DNA of 64,000 bases from Tanytarsus gracilentus. Its lineage: Eukaryota > Arthropoda > Insecta > Diptera > Chironomidae. Location: NCBI GenBank assembly GCA_038502055.1, contig JAXRKN010000039.1:4092001-4156000 (forward strand), given 5' to 3'. The notes under the pieces are model-generated. The model was not told the DNA's origin, made no database searches, and saw nothing but the letters and a program-made list of their open reading frames with translations. Numbering within the stretch: position 1 is the first letter of the stretch; the number at the start of each line of letters is the position of its first letter. Made by a program: the position numbers and the translations under genes. This document shows, one piece after another, positions 14,301 through 27,300 of this stretch.

Positions 14301-15367
14301 ATTTTTTTCTCTCTTTTCACGTGAAAATGGCATGAATGGATGAAATGAGACTCATAAAAGGCTTTCCATGTTATTTTTGAGAGGAAATTGTGTGTGAAAA
14401 ATAATTTGCAATTTCGTGAAAAGAAATGACAGAATAAATTTTCGTTTAGATAAATTTAAAAATTTATTTTAGAAGAAAAAAATTAAAAATTTCTAAATTT
14501 TAAATTTTTAAAAATTTCAACAAAAAATTCTAAATTTACTCTCGAGAGCATTCATAAATTAAATTAAATTTATTTTTATTTTATTCTTTTCTTTTCATCT
14601 ATAAGCAGTGTCTAAAGCGAAGATCCTAGGAAATCCAGAACTGTACATTAAGAGTGGCAACGACATTAACTTAACGTGCACAACATCACAAGTCACAAAT
14701 CCACCGTCATTTATCTACTGGTATAAGGGTGGTCGGGTAGTGAACTATTCACAGCGTGGCGGCATTAATGTCAGCACCGATCGTACAACGAAAACGAGCA
14801 ACTTAATTATATCGCGGGCAGCGCCGTCTGATTCGGGTAACTACCATCGAGTTGCACAGCCTGTCGTTTCATGTTGAGTTATTTGCTTTCTCTCCTTTCT
14901 AGGTAACTACACTTGTGCACCCAGCAATTCAGGTAAATTAATCTGATAAATTGATGCAGATTTAATCACATCGCAAAATCTAAAACCACCATGCTGCTGA
15001 CGATGTTCTTATTATCGTGTGGTTATAGTGGAATTAGATGGTTGGACACTCTTATAAATTATTTTTATAACTTTTATACGAAAATTCAAAAAACCTAGAA
15101 GAGTGCCACGACCTGCTTCACTGTATCAACATTACACTAAAATTTTCTCTCTATGCTTTTCCCTCAAAATGCAAATTAGATGCGGATTTTGTTATGGTAC
15201 ATGTCATAAACAACATCGATCCGGCGGCTATGAAACACGGGAACAACAGCGGAACGAGTCTCGCAATTTCCTATAGATACAATTACTATCAAAATTCATC
15301 GTTACTGTTTGTGTGGAAATGTCTTGTCATACTAGTATTAATAAATAAATCATTTTCAATTAGGTGA
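11335..15367 (+). CDS. dpr: Dpr-family two-Ig cell-surface receptor, six coding exons
   Basis: Exons by splice sites and frame: 11335-11383, 11483-11640, 12887-13097, 14609-14836, 14903-14932, 15180-15367; spliced CDS 864 nt, 287 aa. The ATG sits in an AACCATGG context and opens a signal peptide (residues ~8-19, YLILLIVIVIV). Ig1 spans ~45-140 with Cys60, Trp72 (VSWIRKRDLHI) and Cys122 in DSGVYECQVSTEPKIS, a near-diagnostic Dpr string. Ig2 spans ~141-236 with Cys163, Trp177 (FIYWYKGG) and Cys220 in DSGNYTC. Several N-glycosylation sequons are visible (for example NSS20, NYS34, NST42, NLT160, NYT217). Residues 267-280 are hydrophobic, ending a few residues before the stop, as in a GPI-anchor signal or weak membrane segment. 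Known for the family: Dpr proteins bind DIP partners on neurons and guide synaptic matching; many are GPI-anchored. The Ig2 sequence seems closest to the dpr1-5 type, but the paralogue cannot be fixed. Untranslated exons may lie upstream. Family call very secure; last exon end slightly less so. Confidence 0.93.
11384..11482 (+). other. dpr intron 1, 99 bp, splits the signal-peptide coding sequence
   Basis: The donor is G|GTGAGT and the acceptor is a T run followed by ACAG. The intron length is divisible by three and it contains no in-frame stop, so the unspliced sequence reads as one continuous frame. I favour removal because both sites are strong and splicing joins two hydrophobic halves into a clean signal peptide, while retention would insert 33 residues including two cysteines. 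Confidence 0.8.
11641..12886 (+). other. dpr intron 2 (1246 bp)
   Basis: Phase-0 intron between GDRA and VSWIRKR codons; donor GCG|GTGAGT, acceptor TTTCCAG. The content is AT-rich with many A/T homopolymer runs. A slightly less AT-rich patch occurs around 12480-12680. I see no exon, repeat or RNA gene in it. Confidence 0.88.
13098..14608 (+). other. dpr intron 3 (1511 bp)
   Basis: Phase-1 intron separating Ig1 from Ig2, the usual phase for Ig-domain borders. Donor ATAG|GTGAGT, acceptor TAAGCAG. It contains a locally GC-richer patch at about 13280-13460 with nested inverted repeats; the rest is AT-rich without recognisable features. Antisense and sense reading frames in it look like chance. 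Confidence 0.88.
14837..14902 (+). other. dpr intron 4, 66 bp, flanked by a 9-bp direct repeat
   Basis: The donor GTAACT and acceptor TTTCTAG lie inside two copies of GGTAACTAC, at 14836-14844 and 14902-14910. The reading frame is open into the intron but meets TGA at about 14876, so removal is needed to restore Gly-Asn-Tyr-Thr-Cys, the second Ig2 cysteine motif. The intron is phase 1 and close to the minimum size for insects. Confidence 0.85.
14933..15179 (+). other. dpr intron 5 (247 bp)
   Basis: Phase-1 intron after the Ser-Asn-Ser codons. Donor CAG|GTAAAT, acceptor AAATTAG. It follows a 30-nt coding exon and precedes the last exon (DADFVMVHV...). It shows AT-rich sequence with no other feature. 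Confidence 0.82.
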
Positions 15368-18300
15368 CTACGGTAAAATTTGCTGGCAGTCACCGGCATT
15401 ATTTAATTGTTTTTTGCGTATCGTGAAAATTACATGCGCTAGTGTGAGGAGCTATCGAGGGTGAATCACTTGAAGTTTCTGAGAATTCCTTTGATCAAAA
15501 TTTAAATTTTAAATTAATTCAGATGAGTGCAAAAAGCTAATTAATGTATTACAAAGTGGTAGATTTAATTAATTTTCAAAATAATCCTTCAAGTTATCTC
15601 CTCTCGGTTTGCTTCTTTGTTAAATCAATTTAATTTCATTTACAGCTCGTTCAACTGTCAATTTACAACCTTCTAACCTCATACGATACAATTTGTTTGT
15701 TTTTAGTCTTTAATGCATGTTATGTTATATCATATATGCGCTTTCGTTGCGGTCGATTCCACTAATGGGTGTAATTTGTTGATTTGCACAACAAACATAT
15801 CATTTACTCGTGTAATTCATTCTCTCGTGGCATAAATACTAATTCAATTTTTTCACCCTCAACCAAATTTTCACTAACATTTCGATTAAAACGTTAAAGT
15901 CTGCTCATTATTTATGCATTTAGGTGGTGCTTCAAGAAATCCACTTTCTTCCCCTTTTTTACAAATTTCACTCATGGAGCTTATCGTGAATTGCATTCTT
16001 CCTGTGTAGAGCTGTGTGTTGCCTCGATTAAAAAGTCAAGATTAAGTTAAGTGAAAATATCAAATGAGAAACTGAATTGTTGAAATGGTGAGTAATGGAT
16101 TGAGCAAAACATTTTGAGGAAGAAAAATTTTTCAGAAAATGTTTTTTAAAATTCGTTCATCGTTTTTAAAATATTTTGAAATGAAATAAAAATAAATCTA
16201 GCAAATTTTATGAAACTTCAAATCAACTTTTTTAATTTTAGAAAATAATTTTAAGATTTTAAAAAACCCAATTATGAATGAACGATTTAAAGTTCATCGA
16301 TTTTAATGAAACAATTTTATTAAGCTTCACACAAATCCTTTGAACTTTTTCATCATCGTCATGTAAGGGTATTGGTGAATAGGTGGAGTTGAGTTTTAAA
16401 AATCATTTAAAATATATTTTTATCATTTTTTAATTTATTATGGATTATTAATTAAAGTTCAAAACTATTTTAAAATTTAACTTTTAGGTTCCTAAAAGTT
16501 TGAGCCGTTAAAATGAAGATTAAAAATTTTGTTATAACTAACGTGCAATTAATTTTAATTAATTAAAATTTATTGCTTTGTAATTTTTTTATATTTTTCT
16601 TACATAGTACAACTTGTACACTAACTAAAATTAAGTGTTTGGAATTTTATACTTAATTGATTTGATCCGTTTAGTCGATCGGCCAGATGAAAAAATTTTC
16701 CGTGTCACATTAGTTAATTTTTAAAAAAAATTTCCTGCTTCATATAGAAAGTTTATGGCTGGTCTAAAAGTGTTTATAGAAAGAAGAGACCACAAAGAAT
16801 TTAATAAAAAATAGTCTTTAACTGCTTTGCAGCAAAATCTAAGGAAAAACTCGATTTTTGTAATTACAACAACAACAATTTATTCAGCCGAATACCCTCA
16901 ACATCAAAAAAAAAAGTGGAAGAGAATATGAAAGAAGAAAACTTAATCCTCTGTTATTTCTTCCCGCACCAGCGAATTTCCACCCTCACTCATTTCAAGC
17001 TCAAATTACAGCCACAACATACGAACATTAAAAAATAAAGAAAGAACGGAAATCCAGCAATTCAACATCCTGATTGTTGTTGAAAAAAAGAGAGAGCAGG
17101 AGGCAGAAAAATTTAATTCATTTCAAGCCATTTGCGATAACATGCTTTAATCAGCAAGCAGAGAATGGAAGCAGGAAAGTGAGTGAACACATATATCAGG
17201 CAGTTTGGGAATGAGGAAAATCAATATTGATTAGTGTGTTCACAGCGATGTCGAGAGTTGAGTTGTGAAAAAAATGCGAAAGAAGAAGCTTTTTTATGTA
17301 CGTAGGTAACGAATGTCTCCCTTGTGTTTATTAAAGGTGAACATAGTTTCTGATTTATCTTTGAAAGGATCAATTTCAATATTTTGTAAAGGTAATTTGA
17401 TCATGTGATGATAAAATTTTTAGGAAAAGCAAAATATTAGATCCAATTAGGGTTTTTGTCCTTTTAACGCTGTTCATGGTTAAAACAGATTTTTAGAATT
17501 TTCAAAAATTTCTAAGTTACTTAAATATTTTTCAAGCCTCGATGCTGAGTTTAAACATGCAGAGAAAAAAAGAATGATTGACATCCATTTGTTGTTTCCC
17601 TTTACTGTGTGCTCATGTGTTTCTTTCCTTTTGTATATCCTTCTGTAATGACTACCTTTCAGTCCCATGCAATGCCTATATTTACATCATCTTGTTTTAT
17701 TTATGTTACACGAGCAGTGATACATGGCAGTGGAAGCAGGTTGTGGGTTTGATGATGAATTTTTTGTTTGAATTTTCTAAACCATCAAAAGATATTTTAA
17801 TTGGAATAAAATTCAAAATTAAACTCAAACAGTCTTAATTAAAAAAAAGCTGTAAAATATTGAAAATAAAATTTAATTTTCTCAAAGTGTTTAATTTTTA
17901 ATACAAACAAAGTTATAGGCCTAAATGCGTCATTACATCTAAAATTAATTTCTACATCCGATGTCCCTTTGACCCGAGGGAAAATCGTTACAGGATAATA
18001 AATCATTACATTAACAGTTTGCAAGCATCTTTTCCTTATCTTAGGAGGTTTTGAAGTTAGACGAACTAAAATTTTGTAAATATCTTACAGGAAATTCCAA
18101 AACTTGAGTGCTAAAATTATTTGTCTCATGCCTTCGGGGCTGTTTCGATTGTCCTTCTCGGAAGAAGGTTAAATTTCTGCAAACATTTTTCAATTTAACG
18201 ACGGAGATTATTCAACCACGTGTGTTTTTGGGATTCCAGATTGCGAATTTAAAATATTTGCATATCTTGAGTGAAATTTAATACAAATTTAAAATTGCTC

Positions 18301-21300
18301 AATTTAAAATATTTTTGTTTTCGCATCGTTTCAGTGAAAATGTAAACAAAAAGTTAATTCAGTAATTTAAATTAATTCCGCGCCCTCTGAACACTCCAAA
18401 AACGCTTAAAACGTATGAAATTAAACAAAATTATCCAAATTAAAAGTAAATAAAGTCAGCAAAAAAAAATATTTCCACATTCTTCTCAATTAAATTTTAA
18501 TTCGCGAAAGAACAACAAAAAATAAAAGGGAAATGTTCTTGATCCAAGCACACACGCACATTTTCTCTTCTTAATCGAAATTAAATCATGAATTGTAAAG
18601 CACAACAGCCGGCAACTTGAGCATGTATAATGTGTTTAGATATTTACTCAGACACACATGCGACACCATGGTAAATGTGCTCTTGTCGTTCTAAAAAGCA
18701 AACAACACCGTACACAAAAATATTCTTTATTTTTTTGAATAAATATTTGGCTGTAGAATGTAAAGGAGCATTAAAAATAGATGATATGGATGTGGCAGGG
18801 GAAAGAGAGAAAAAATGAAGAGATCCATTACCTAAATTTTCAGACTGCCACGCAAAGACTTTCGTTCTGCCCATCATTATCGTAATTTTTATGCCACCAT
18901 TCTTTTGAAATTCTTGCACGTGTTGTAAGGCGTAGTTTCAAGGGGTGGGTGTTTAAAAATGTATAGAAACGTTCAAAAATATTTGAAGATTCAAAAAAAT
19001 AATGAAAAGTTTTAAAATAAATTTCCACCTCTTGTCATAAAACCAGAGTAAATTCATTCGTCGACCTTGCAGACCGCATGGGAGAATAAAACTGGAAAAA
19101 TCATCAAAATAACATCGGATGGTGAAAATGGAATTTTAACATGGAGCGGAAAAATTTTGCCAATTTAGAGAATTCGAGTTTCCTGCTGTCAATGTCCATG
19201 GGGTGCTTTATGAGGCTGAGAATGAATTATCAAAAAGAAGAAAATGAAAAAATTCAGAATGTATTTAATGATGAACATTCCAGCAAGATGTTGAATAAAA
19301 ATAAAAAGTTAAAACATACCTGGTATTTTAAAAAAAAATAAAAATCAAGGGAAGCAATTAAAAATTTTCAAAATTTTATAAAAATTTTAGTTTTTGAAGT
19401 TTTGTGGGAAAATCAAAATTTAATTCTTTTTGGATTCAAAACTCACTCCAAAATAAGTTTTGGCCTTAAAAAAGGTAACAAACGACATACACGAACATCT
19501 CGTACAAAGGTTAGACCTTTTACCTTTGCCACATTTTCCCCTTCTTCTTTAAATGTCTTCATTTCTCGCACATTAAAACCAATTTTCTTTCCTGGTCCAA
19601 TAAAAGTCCTCTGCATGGAGCTTCTCCCTCAAGTGATCATAAAGCTTTATGGTGAGCTAATTACTGGACTTTACTAATGACTTTTAGTTGATGTTGCATT
19701 ATACAACACAGTTGAGAGCTCACAGTGATGTGTGAAAAAAAGGGGAAGAGGAAAAAGTTTTAATACTTGTTGCTAATGAACTAAACCACAAATGGATTAT
19801 GTTAACACGTGTGTAAAGGATTTAAATATTGACGAACAAACTTAATTGGGTTTCAAAAAAATAATTAGGCAAAAAATTGAAAAATTAAATTTTTATTAAA
19901 CTTTCAAAAATTAATTTTTAAATTTTGTAAAAAATTCCTTCAGCTTGCACAAATGATGCATGGGTCAAACTATGTCATCGCGAATTAAAAGCTTTCACTC
20001 ACCATTTTATGCTGATGCATAACTTTTACGCTGTCCTCGTGTTTGTGTTATCACTAATTGAAGTAATCATTAATTATATAAGTAAATTGATGTGCGCTTA
20101 GCCACTCCGAAATGATGTTGACTTTAATAATATTTTTTTTGAGGAAACTAAAAAGGGTTTCGAGAATTATGTGGTAATAATTTTCGAAGGCAATTCATTC
20201 GTATGTAAATATTTGTCAAGCCCGAAAACTGTTCTTCATTGTCGAGTGTGTTTGGTTGGGTTGGATGAGAAATTATCATAAAACTTTAGTGACTCAAACA
20301 CATTATCACGCACATATACCTTCCAAGTGCTATTTATTGCAGTTATTAAATTAAATGAGCGGAAATCAGCAAGTTTTTGGCAAAACGATTATTGAGAAAT
20401 GTGACCTTAAATATTTGAAGGAGAAAATCTTTAAATTTGGTTAAAAAGGTTCCGCTAATATATTTTTCTACTCTTTGTATTTGAATGACAAAAACTTTTT
20501 CAATCTCACTGAAATTCAATTTCAATAATCTCTTATATTTTATTGCGAAGCTTTCAACAAAAAGTTTCGGCTATTCAAATTTGTTTCTCTGTTTTTCCAT
20601 AAATATTTTTTTCTCCTTTTTAAGACTTTCCGTCGACAAAAGTGAAATAAAATAGCAACCATACATCGAGTGCGTGTGGATGTATACACGATGCCACGTG
20701 GAGATATCTTTTTGAAAGCATTTAAGAAAGAAACAACAAGATAGTCGGTGAGGATTCTCAATTTATTGATATGAACAAGGATCTGTGATAAGCTTAAAGT
20801 TGAGCCTCGTACAGTCTATCAAAAGGGAGGATTTAGGTTAAATTTGTAGACTCAATCCCCTAAATTATCTCCAAATAATGAAGCCTTGGATGAACAGAGA
20901 ACATTGTCGTGTGTGTGACCTTTTTAATAAATTTAATAATTTATCGGATTGTTAATTTGAAGAGTAAATACATCCTTTTAAATAATAGAGGTATGGAGAC
21001 CCTCGAGGCATAATTTATGCATCTTCACGGTCTCATATTTTCATAGACAATATTTTTTTTTCGGGGTTGGATGCTGAGAGATGAAATTTTAAAAAATTTT
21101 AGTTTTTTAAAAATTTAAAATATTTTAAAAATTTCATAAAAATATCAATTTATGGAAAATTTTCGTTGATTTTGGTACTACAGTAAAAGATGTAACTCTC
21201 AACAAGATTTGCCTCTCCACTGCACACACAACATCCCCTCGAGGGATCGAGTGACATTACTTTGGACTAAAAACTCACATATACACACAATGGCAGGAAA

Positions 21301-24300
21301 AGAGGAAGAAAGAAAAGTGCCGATAACATAAAGTGCTTCGTTCGGCAGGCTTATGAATTATTCAATGTGCACCAATAGTAAATGAGGAAGACATGATGTA
21401 ATAATATGATATTCTATGAGCTGTTGTGTACATTGAATTTTCATTTTTCCCTCTTCAAGTACGATGAGAGAAAATTTCCAAGCTTCATGCGGACGTAAGC
21501 ATTTTTGGCACATTAGGCAATCTCATCGCTCTCGAGTTGATAGTACCTTGAAATTGGTGATAATTTAATACAAAAAAAAATTGTTCGATGGTGTCTAATG
21601 CTGAAGGAAGAGACGAGAGAATATTGATTTTAAATGGTCAATTTTGATGTCCGAAATTGGTTTGAATTGCATTTTTTGCTGATGTGAAATTCATTGATTT
21701 TTTCATATAAAAATTATTGTGAAATTTTAATTTGTTCTCAAGCATGATTTTAATTTTTAACTGAAAATTCTTTCATAAACTTTTTTATCAAGAAATCCCG
21801 CAAGCTGTTTCCTTTGACTTTCGAGTTTCAATAAATCTAAACCAAATTTCCAAGTGAACGATTTTCAATGACCTCAGAGTAAACTTTCGAAAACTTGTAT
21901 CAGACTTTCTTTCACAAGAAAGCCACATTCAACAATGGTTGAAGATAAACTCGGATGCGTGTGTGTATCCGGCGTAAGAATGTTGATGGTGGTGAGTGAC
22001 GACGATAACACAATACAATTTTAATAAACTGTAACCAAACAACATGAACCCTCATCAAATCAAATATTGGATTTTATTCTCATCCTCCCACGCTCCTACT
22101 GCCGCCTTTCAATCCTTTTGTTGTCATCGTCGCTCTCGTGTGTTGATGTTCTTGTTTTCTTGATGATGTAATTTTTTGCAAGTGAGGCAGAACAAGGCTT
22201 GGGTTGTGAAAGCAAATAAATAAAGTTTTCAGAGTGTTTTCCTCGAAATATTTCGTCAACATTGAGTGAATTTATTTGCTCATTAGGTTTTGCAAAAATC
22301 AACAAACTCGAGTGAAGACAGTAAGATAAGAATGCGTCAATATGCTCTCATTGACATCTTCTTCTTATTCCATGGATTGCGATTTTATCGTTCATAATGC
22401 CATAAAGATGAAAATTCTCATTCTCATTATAAAATGCTGATGATAATCCTCGCACATTTTCTATCTCTCTACGATGGTAGTTCGAATGTTTACTTACTCT
22501 CTCATATGTGTGTGTGTAAGTGACACAAGAATTTATTTGATCACCACTTAAGCTTGACACATCTTCGTAAGTCGAAAAGTTAATGAGATATTTTCGTAAT
22601 TTATTAATTGGAATTAAACCACCAAAATTAGCTTTTCGAATTAAAAACAAAAAAATGAAGCAAAAGAAATATGAAATTAATTTTATAAATCTCGAAATGA
22701 TGAAATTCAATTTTCCAACTCTGTCGATAAAAATAATCGAAAACTGTTACGACAGCATTAACGCACTCTCAAACTTGTCAATTAACTCTTACGTATAATA
22801 TTTTACGACTATGTTTATTATAACCATTAAAGAGCTCTTCAACGTAATTATCATCCAGTTTTTGGCTTTCTAATGAGACATGAAGCGACTTTATATGAAG
22901 CTGCGTAATATTCCCGTATTTAACAATTCCAATCGCGCCCCCAAACGTGCTCGTTAATGGAATTATCTTGCAGTGAGGTGGGAAGAGGAAGAAAAACTTT
23001 TTTACAAACTCGCTACTGCGAAGGACGTGTTCATCTTTTTCTCTGCACTCTACCGAAAAAAAAGCCTTTCGTTCGCAAAAAAAATCATTAATTGGTAAAC
23101 TTTTTTCTCCCTTTTACTCCTCACAGAGAGTTACGTGTGAGTTCTGAAAAAGTGCCAAGTTCAAGTTCCCTCGCACTATACACATAATATATATTATGAT
23201 TGTCACTACTGAAGCTAACAGTGAGATTGCAATATTTTTGTATTACTATATGGAAGCTTTTTATGAATGTCATGACTCGCAACTTTTTTTTTTACAAAGA
23301 GAAATTTGTCATTTTAAGCTGATAATTTGACAGCCATGAACTTTTTGGCTTTATAACGAGATTGTTGAGAATTTAATCAACGTAAAAGGCTTAATCTTCG
23401 AGAAAATCACAAAAGCTTAGTTAAATAGCAAAAAAATTAATTTCGCTCAATTTTTTATTGGAATAAAAATAACAAAAATTTCCATTTGAAAAGCATTCAA
23501 ATGTAAAATTGACAAATTCTCATCGCCCTCAAATCACCTTCCGCCTTGTAATGGCAAGACCTTTTTTTGAACACACAAATCGATTCTCACTCGGATGTGT
23601 TTTCTCGTTCTACAATGTAGATTTTCTATATGCGTTGAAATAGGCAGTGAAATGATCAATAAAAAATGTTTTCCTCTTTCCAAAGCTATTTTTATATTTT
23701 TTAAGGCTCTCACAGCTATTGAAGGAGAAAAAAGTTGAATCATTTTTCCTTTTTCGAATGCGAAAAATTGCCAAGGCTGGTCATTTGAAGTTTTAAAATT
23801 TTTTAAGCTGTCATAAAAATTTTAAGGTTAAAAAATTTGAATGACTGAACATAGAAAGAAAAATAGTTCAACGAAGCTTTTCTTCATTTCTCATCGTTAT
23901 TTTCCGACATTTTCTTCTTTTTCCTCGAAACATATTCACATGCGGCACATCACTCGATTTCTTCTTGTTGTTACCACTTACGCCAATTTTAAGAAATTGA
24001 GAGAAGTTCGATATGTTGGCAGTAAGCTAATTATCTAACTTTTTCATTCATCCTTGGGTAAGGAGAAATTTTGCAAAAGAGAAATGAAAAGTTCGCTAAA
24101 AGCTAAACTTCGTCCATTACTTTTCTTCTTACTTCTGGTGGTTGTACTATATTTAGCTTGAGGGTCGAAAATTTCCAGATCGAGCTGTTTGAAGAAATAA
24201 TTTAATGCGAAAAAATTACCAAGAAGAAAATCCTTAAGTTCTAATTTTACTTCGCTAATTACTAACTTTATTCGTTAGAGAAAAAATTTTAATTGTATGA

Positions 24301-27300
24301 TTATTTTAATAATACTTGAGTCATTCAATGAAACACAATGCCATTTAAGGTTAAGTGCAAAATTTGATTTAAATCAAGTGAAAATTTTATTTTTAAATTT
24401 TTATTCATTCCTGGATTAATTTCATGTTTTTTTTCATAAAACTGTTGCATTATTTAGATATGCTAGATATTTCTAATAGAGTTCTTTTAAACGAAGGTTT
24501 AGGTTGAGAGACATTTATAAATTTCATATCTGAACTAGATGGAAACTCATACTTAATGTTAGAAAAATTATGCAAGAAACCTTTTCAGAAAAAACAAGAA
24601 TGCATTTTAATGAACTCATCTCATTGCAATGTACTTGAGGTAGAATGTAGAATTTTTTCTTTAACATTTTAAACATAAGTATTGTACCAAAAACTTAAAT
24701 GCGTGAATTAAGAATTTCTGTAATGAGTGTCTAAAGACGATTTTGAAGAGCTTTATAAATTAAGACTTCACCACAATTACTACAAACTTTACAAATAAAC
24801 ATTTAGTTTAAAAATTTCCCAAAAAATCAACCTAACTTAAATTTCATTAAGTGACAGATCAATTTAAATCTTCATAAAATTCCGTGAATTCTTTCTCGCC
24901 TTTAATGACAAAAATTCCATTCGTTATTTAACGGAAAAATAAAAAGGCAAAGAAAGTGAGTGAAAAGCTATTTTAAAAACGCTGAGCATGGACAGAAAAA
25001 TAACAAAGTATTTAAGAAAATTATTAAAGTAAATAATTAAAAAATTTATAATGTCTTGAATTTACTATCAAAAATCTAAAAATATAACTGTTAATCCGTC
25101 AATTTTTCTACGTTTACAAAAGTAAACAAAAATCTTATTTAAATTCTTTCAAATAATTATTCTCGCAGTTACTTTCGGAAACTTTTAGCATAATTCAATC
25201 GGATTAATCTCTTGAGCGTTCCTCTCGTTTTTTTCCTTTCCTCATGAATGTATATTAAAATGAAATTTACAATCATTGCCTATACCGAAGGAGAAAGCGA
25301 CATAAAATTTTCTTCCTTTCTCGAAAATTATCATCAGACCCTCGAATGTTTATCAAAAATTCCTTCTTGTGCTTCTATGTGGAGATAATATTGAGGGCGG
25401 ATGAGGAAAACTTTCATTTCATACTTTTTTCTTTCTTAATCTTCTCTGGGCTATCCCTTCGGACTTGAGAATTAATATTATTCAAATGAGATTCGTTTCG
25501 TGTATAAGAACATCCCGCTGGACAGTAGAAAGTACAAAAATTAAAATATCTCAATTTTATTCTTTAAATTTTTCACTTTTCATGAAATTATTTTTGCTCG
25601 CAGGGAAATTTCAACGATCCTTTAAAATAATAAAAAGAAGTCAATTAAAATGTCTAAAATATTTCTTGCGATTATAGCTTGTAAATAATTTTAATGGAAA
25701 TTTTCTCTTTATTGCTCATCGGCCACTCGTACACGTTTCTCTTTTTTGGACGCATTTCTTACACTCTTGCCATCCCGTCCCGTGGCAATTTTCATTTGAG
25801 ATTGATAACAAAGTTCTTCATTTTTTAAGGAAAAAGTTTTTTTAATTCTTCTCGTTTTTATTGCCCTCGTGCTGGTGCGAATATAAGAAAAAAGATAATA
25901 AGGGGTGAGTTTGTTTATTACGTGACCGATGGTATTTTTTTTTGTTTTTTGCGAAAGCTTAAATTTGATTAGGATTTGTTGTGAATTTTTTAATAAATTT
26001 TTATCATAAAAAATATTTTAACTGTTTAATTTCAAAAATAATTTTTGTGTTAAAATTCTCATCCATGGATTAATATGACACGCTCTGACGTCACATCTCC
26101 TCAAAAATTAATGACTCAAGTTTCCCTGTAAAGCGACATTGGAGATTAAATTTAATTAAATTTCGGTTATGACTTGATACTGTTTATTATAATTTTCCCT
26201 CATAATCATCCTCGTTCGTCAGTCAAATTGGCATAATTGAGATGCTGCCTACTCGTTGGAAAATCCGTTACGCTAATGATAAATGAGATATTTTATTTCT
26301 TTCAACCAGATGAGACTGACAAAGTCATCAACTGACTGTGTGTCTTTTTTACTAATTTTTATTAAATATAAAGAAAATGCTAGAATTCAAACATTTTGTA
26401 AATTTTTCTTTTTATGCATTTTTTTCTTTGAGTCTTTTTGAGAATTTTGAGAACTTTTGTCTTTCATAAAAAATACAAAAAATTCGATTTTATTAAAATT
26501 TTCGAACTTTTTACAACCTTATCGGATTCAAATACTTCATGAAAGTAAAAAATGACGGAATCTTAGAATTCTAGAGTTAGAAAAGTCCTAATGAATTTTG
26601 ATTAACGATCTCGATGATGAAGTTAATTATTAAAATATTTAATTAAAATTTTGTCGGTTAAGAAAATTTAATTTCATTTAATGTTCTTGACTTCAAGCGA
26701 CTTGACTTCTTGTTCTCCCATTTTCCACACTCATTTGCAACCCTCGGATTAACGAGGTATTTTTGTGCGGTCGGAGAAGATAAAAATTATGGAGATTAAT
26801 CACCTGGCTCTTTTTTATTTCCTCAAAATCCTCTGAGTGCTTCACTTGCGCTCTAAAAATAATATTTTTTGCACAAAGTCCATAAAAAAATAAATGAATT
26901 GACACCAAAAGGATTTGTTGTTTCAAAATTCATATTGAAATTTATTTATTTAAAAAATTTCCAGAAAATTTAAATTTTTGAATTTTTGAAAATATTTTTC
27001 ACTTCACTATGTCAATAGTTAGATTTTCATGAAATATCGTTAGAACGTGCTTAATTTATAAATTTAGTGTTCAATAAATGTACATCCACACATAAAGGAT
27101 TTTTTTTATAAATTAATTTTTTACTTCAACTTGAACTTACGCCAACACTTGTTGATGTGAAAAATTGTGTGAGTCAGAGAATTGAAATTATTTTTCTCTC
27201 TCTTTAAGTGCTCCAAAGTATGTTGTTGATATTTATTATACTTTTTCTTCTAATCTCCATTTGAAGACTTTCTGCACTCCCTTGAGTGTACGAGCCAAGT

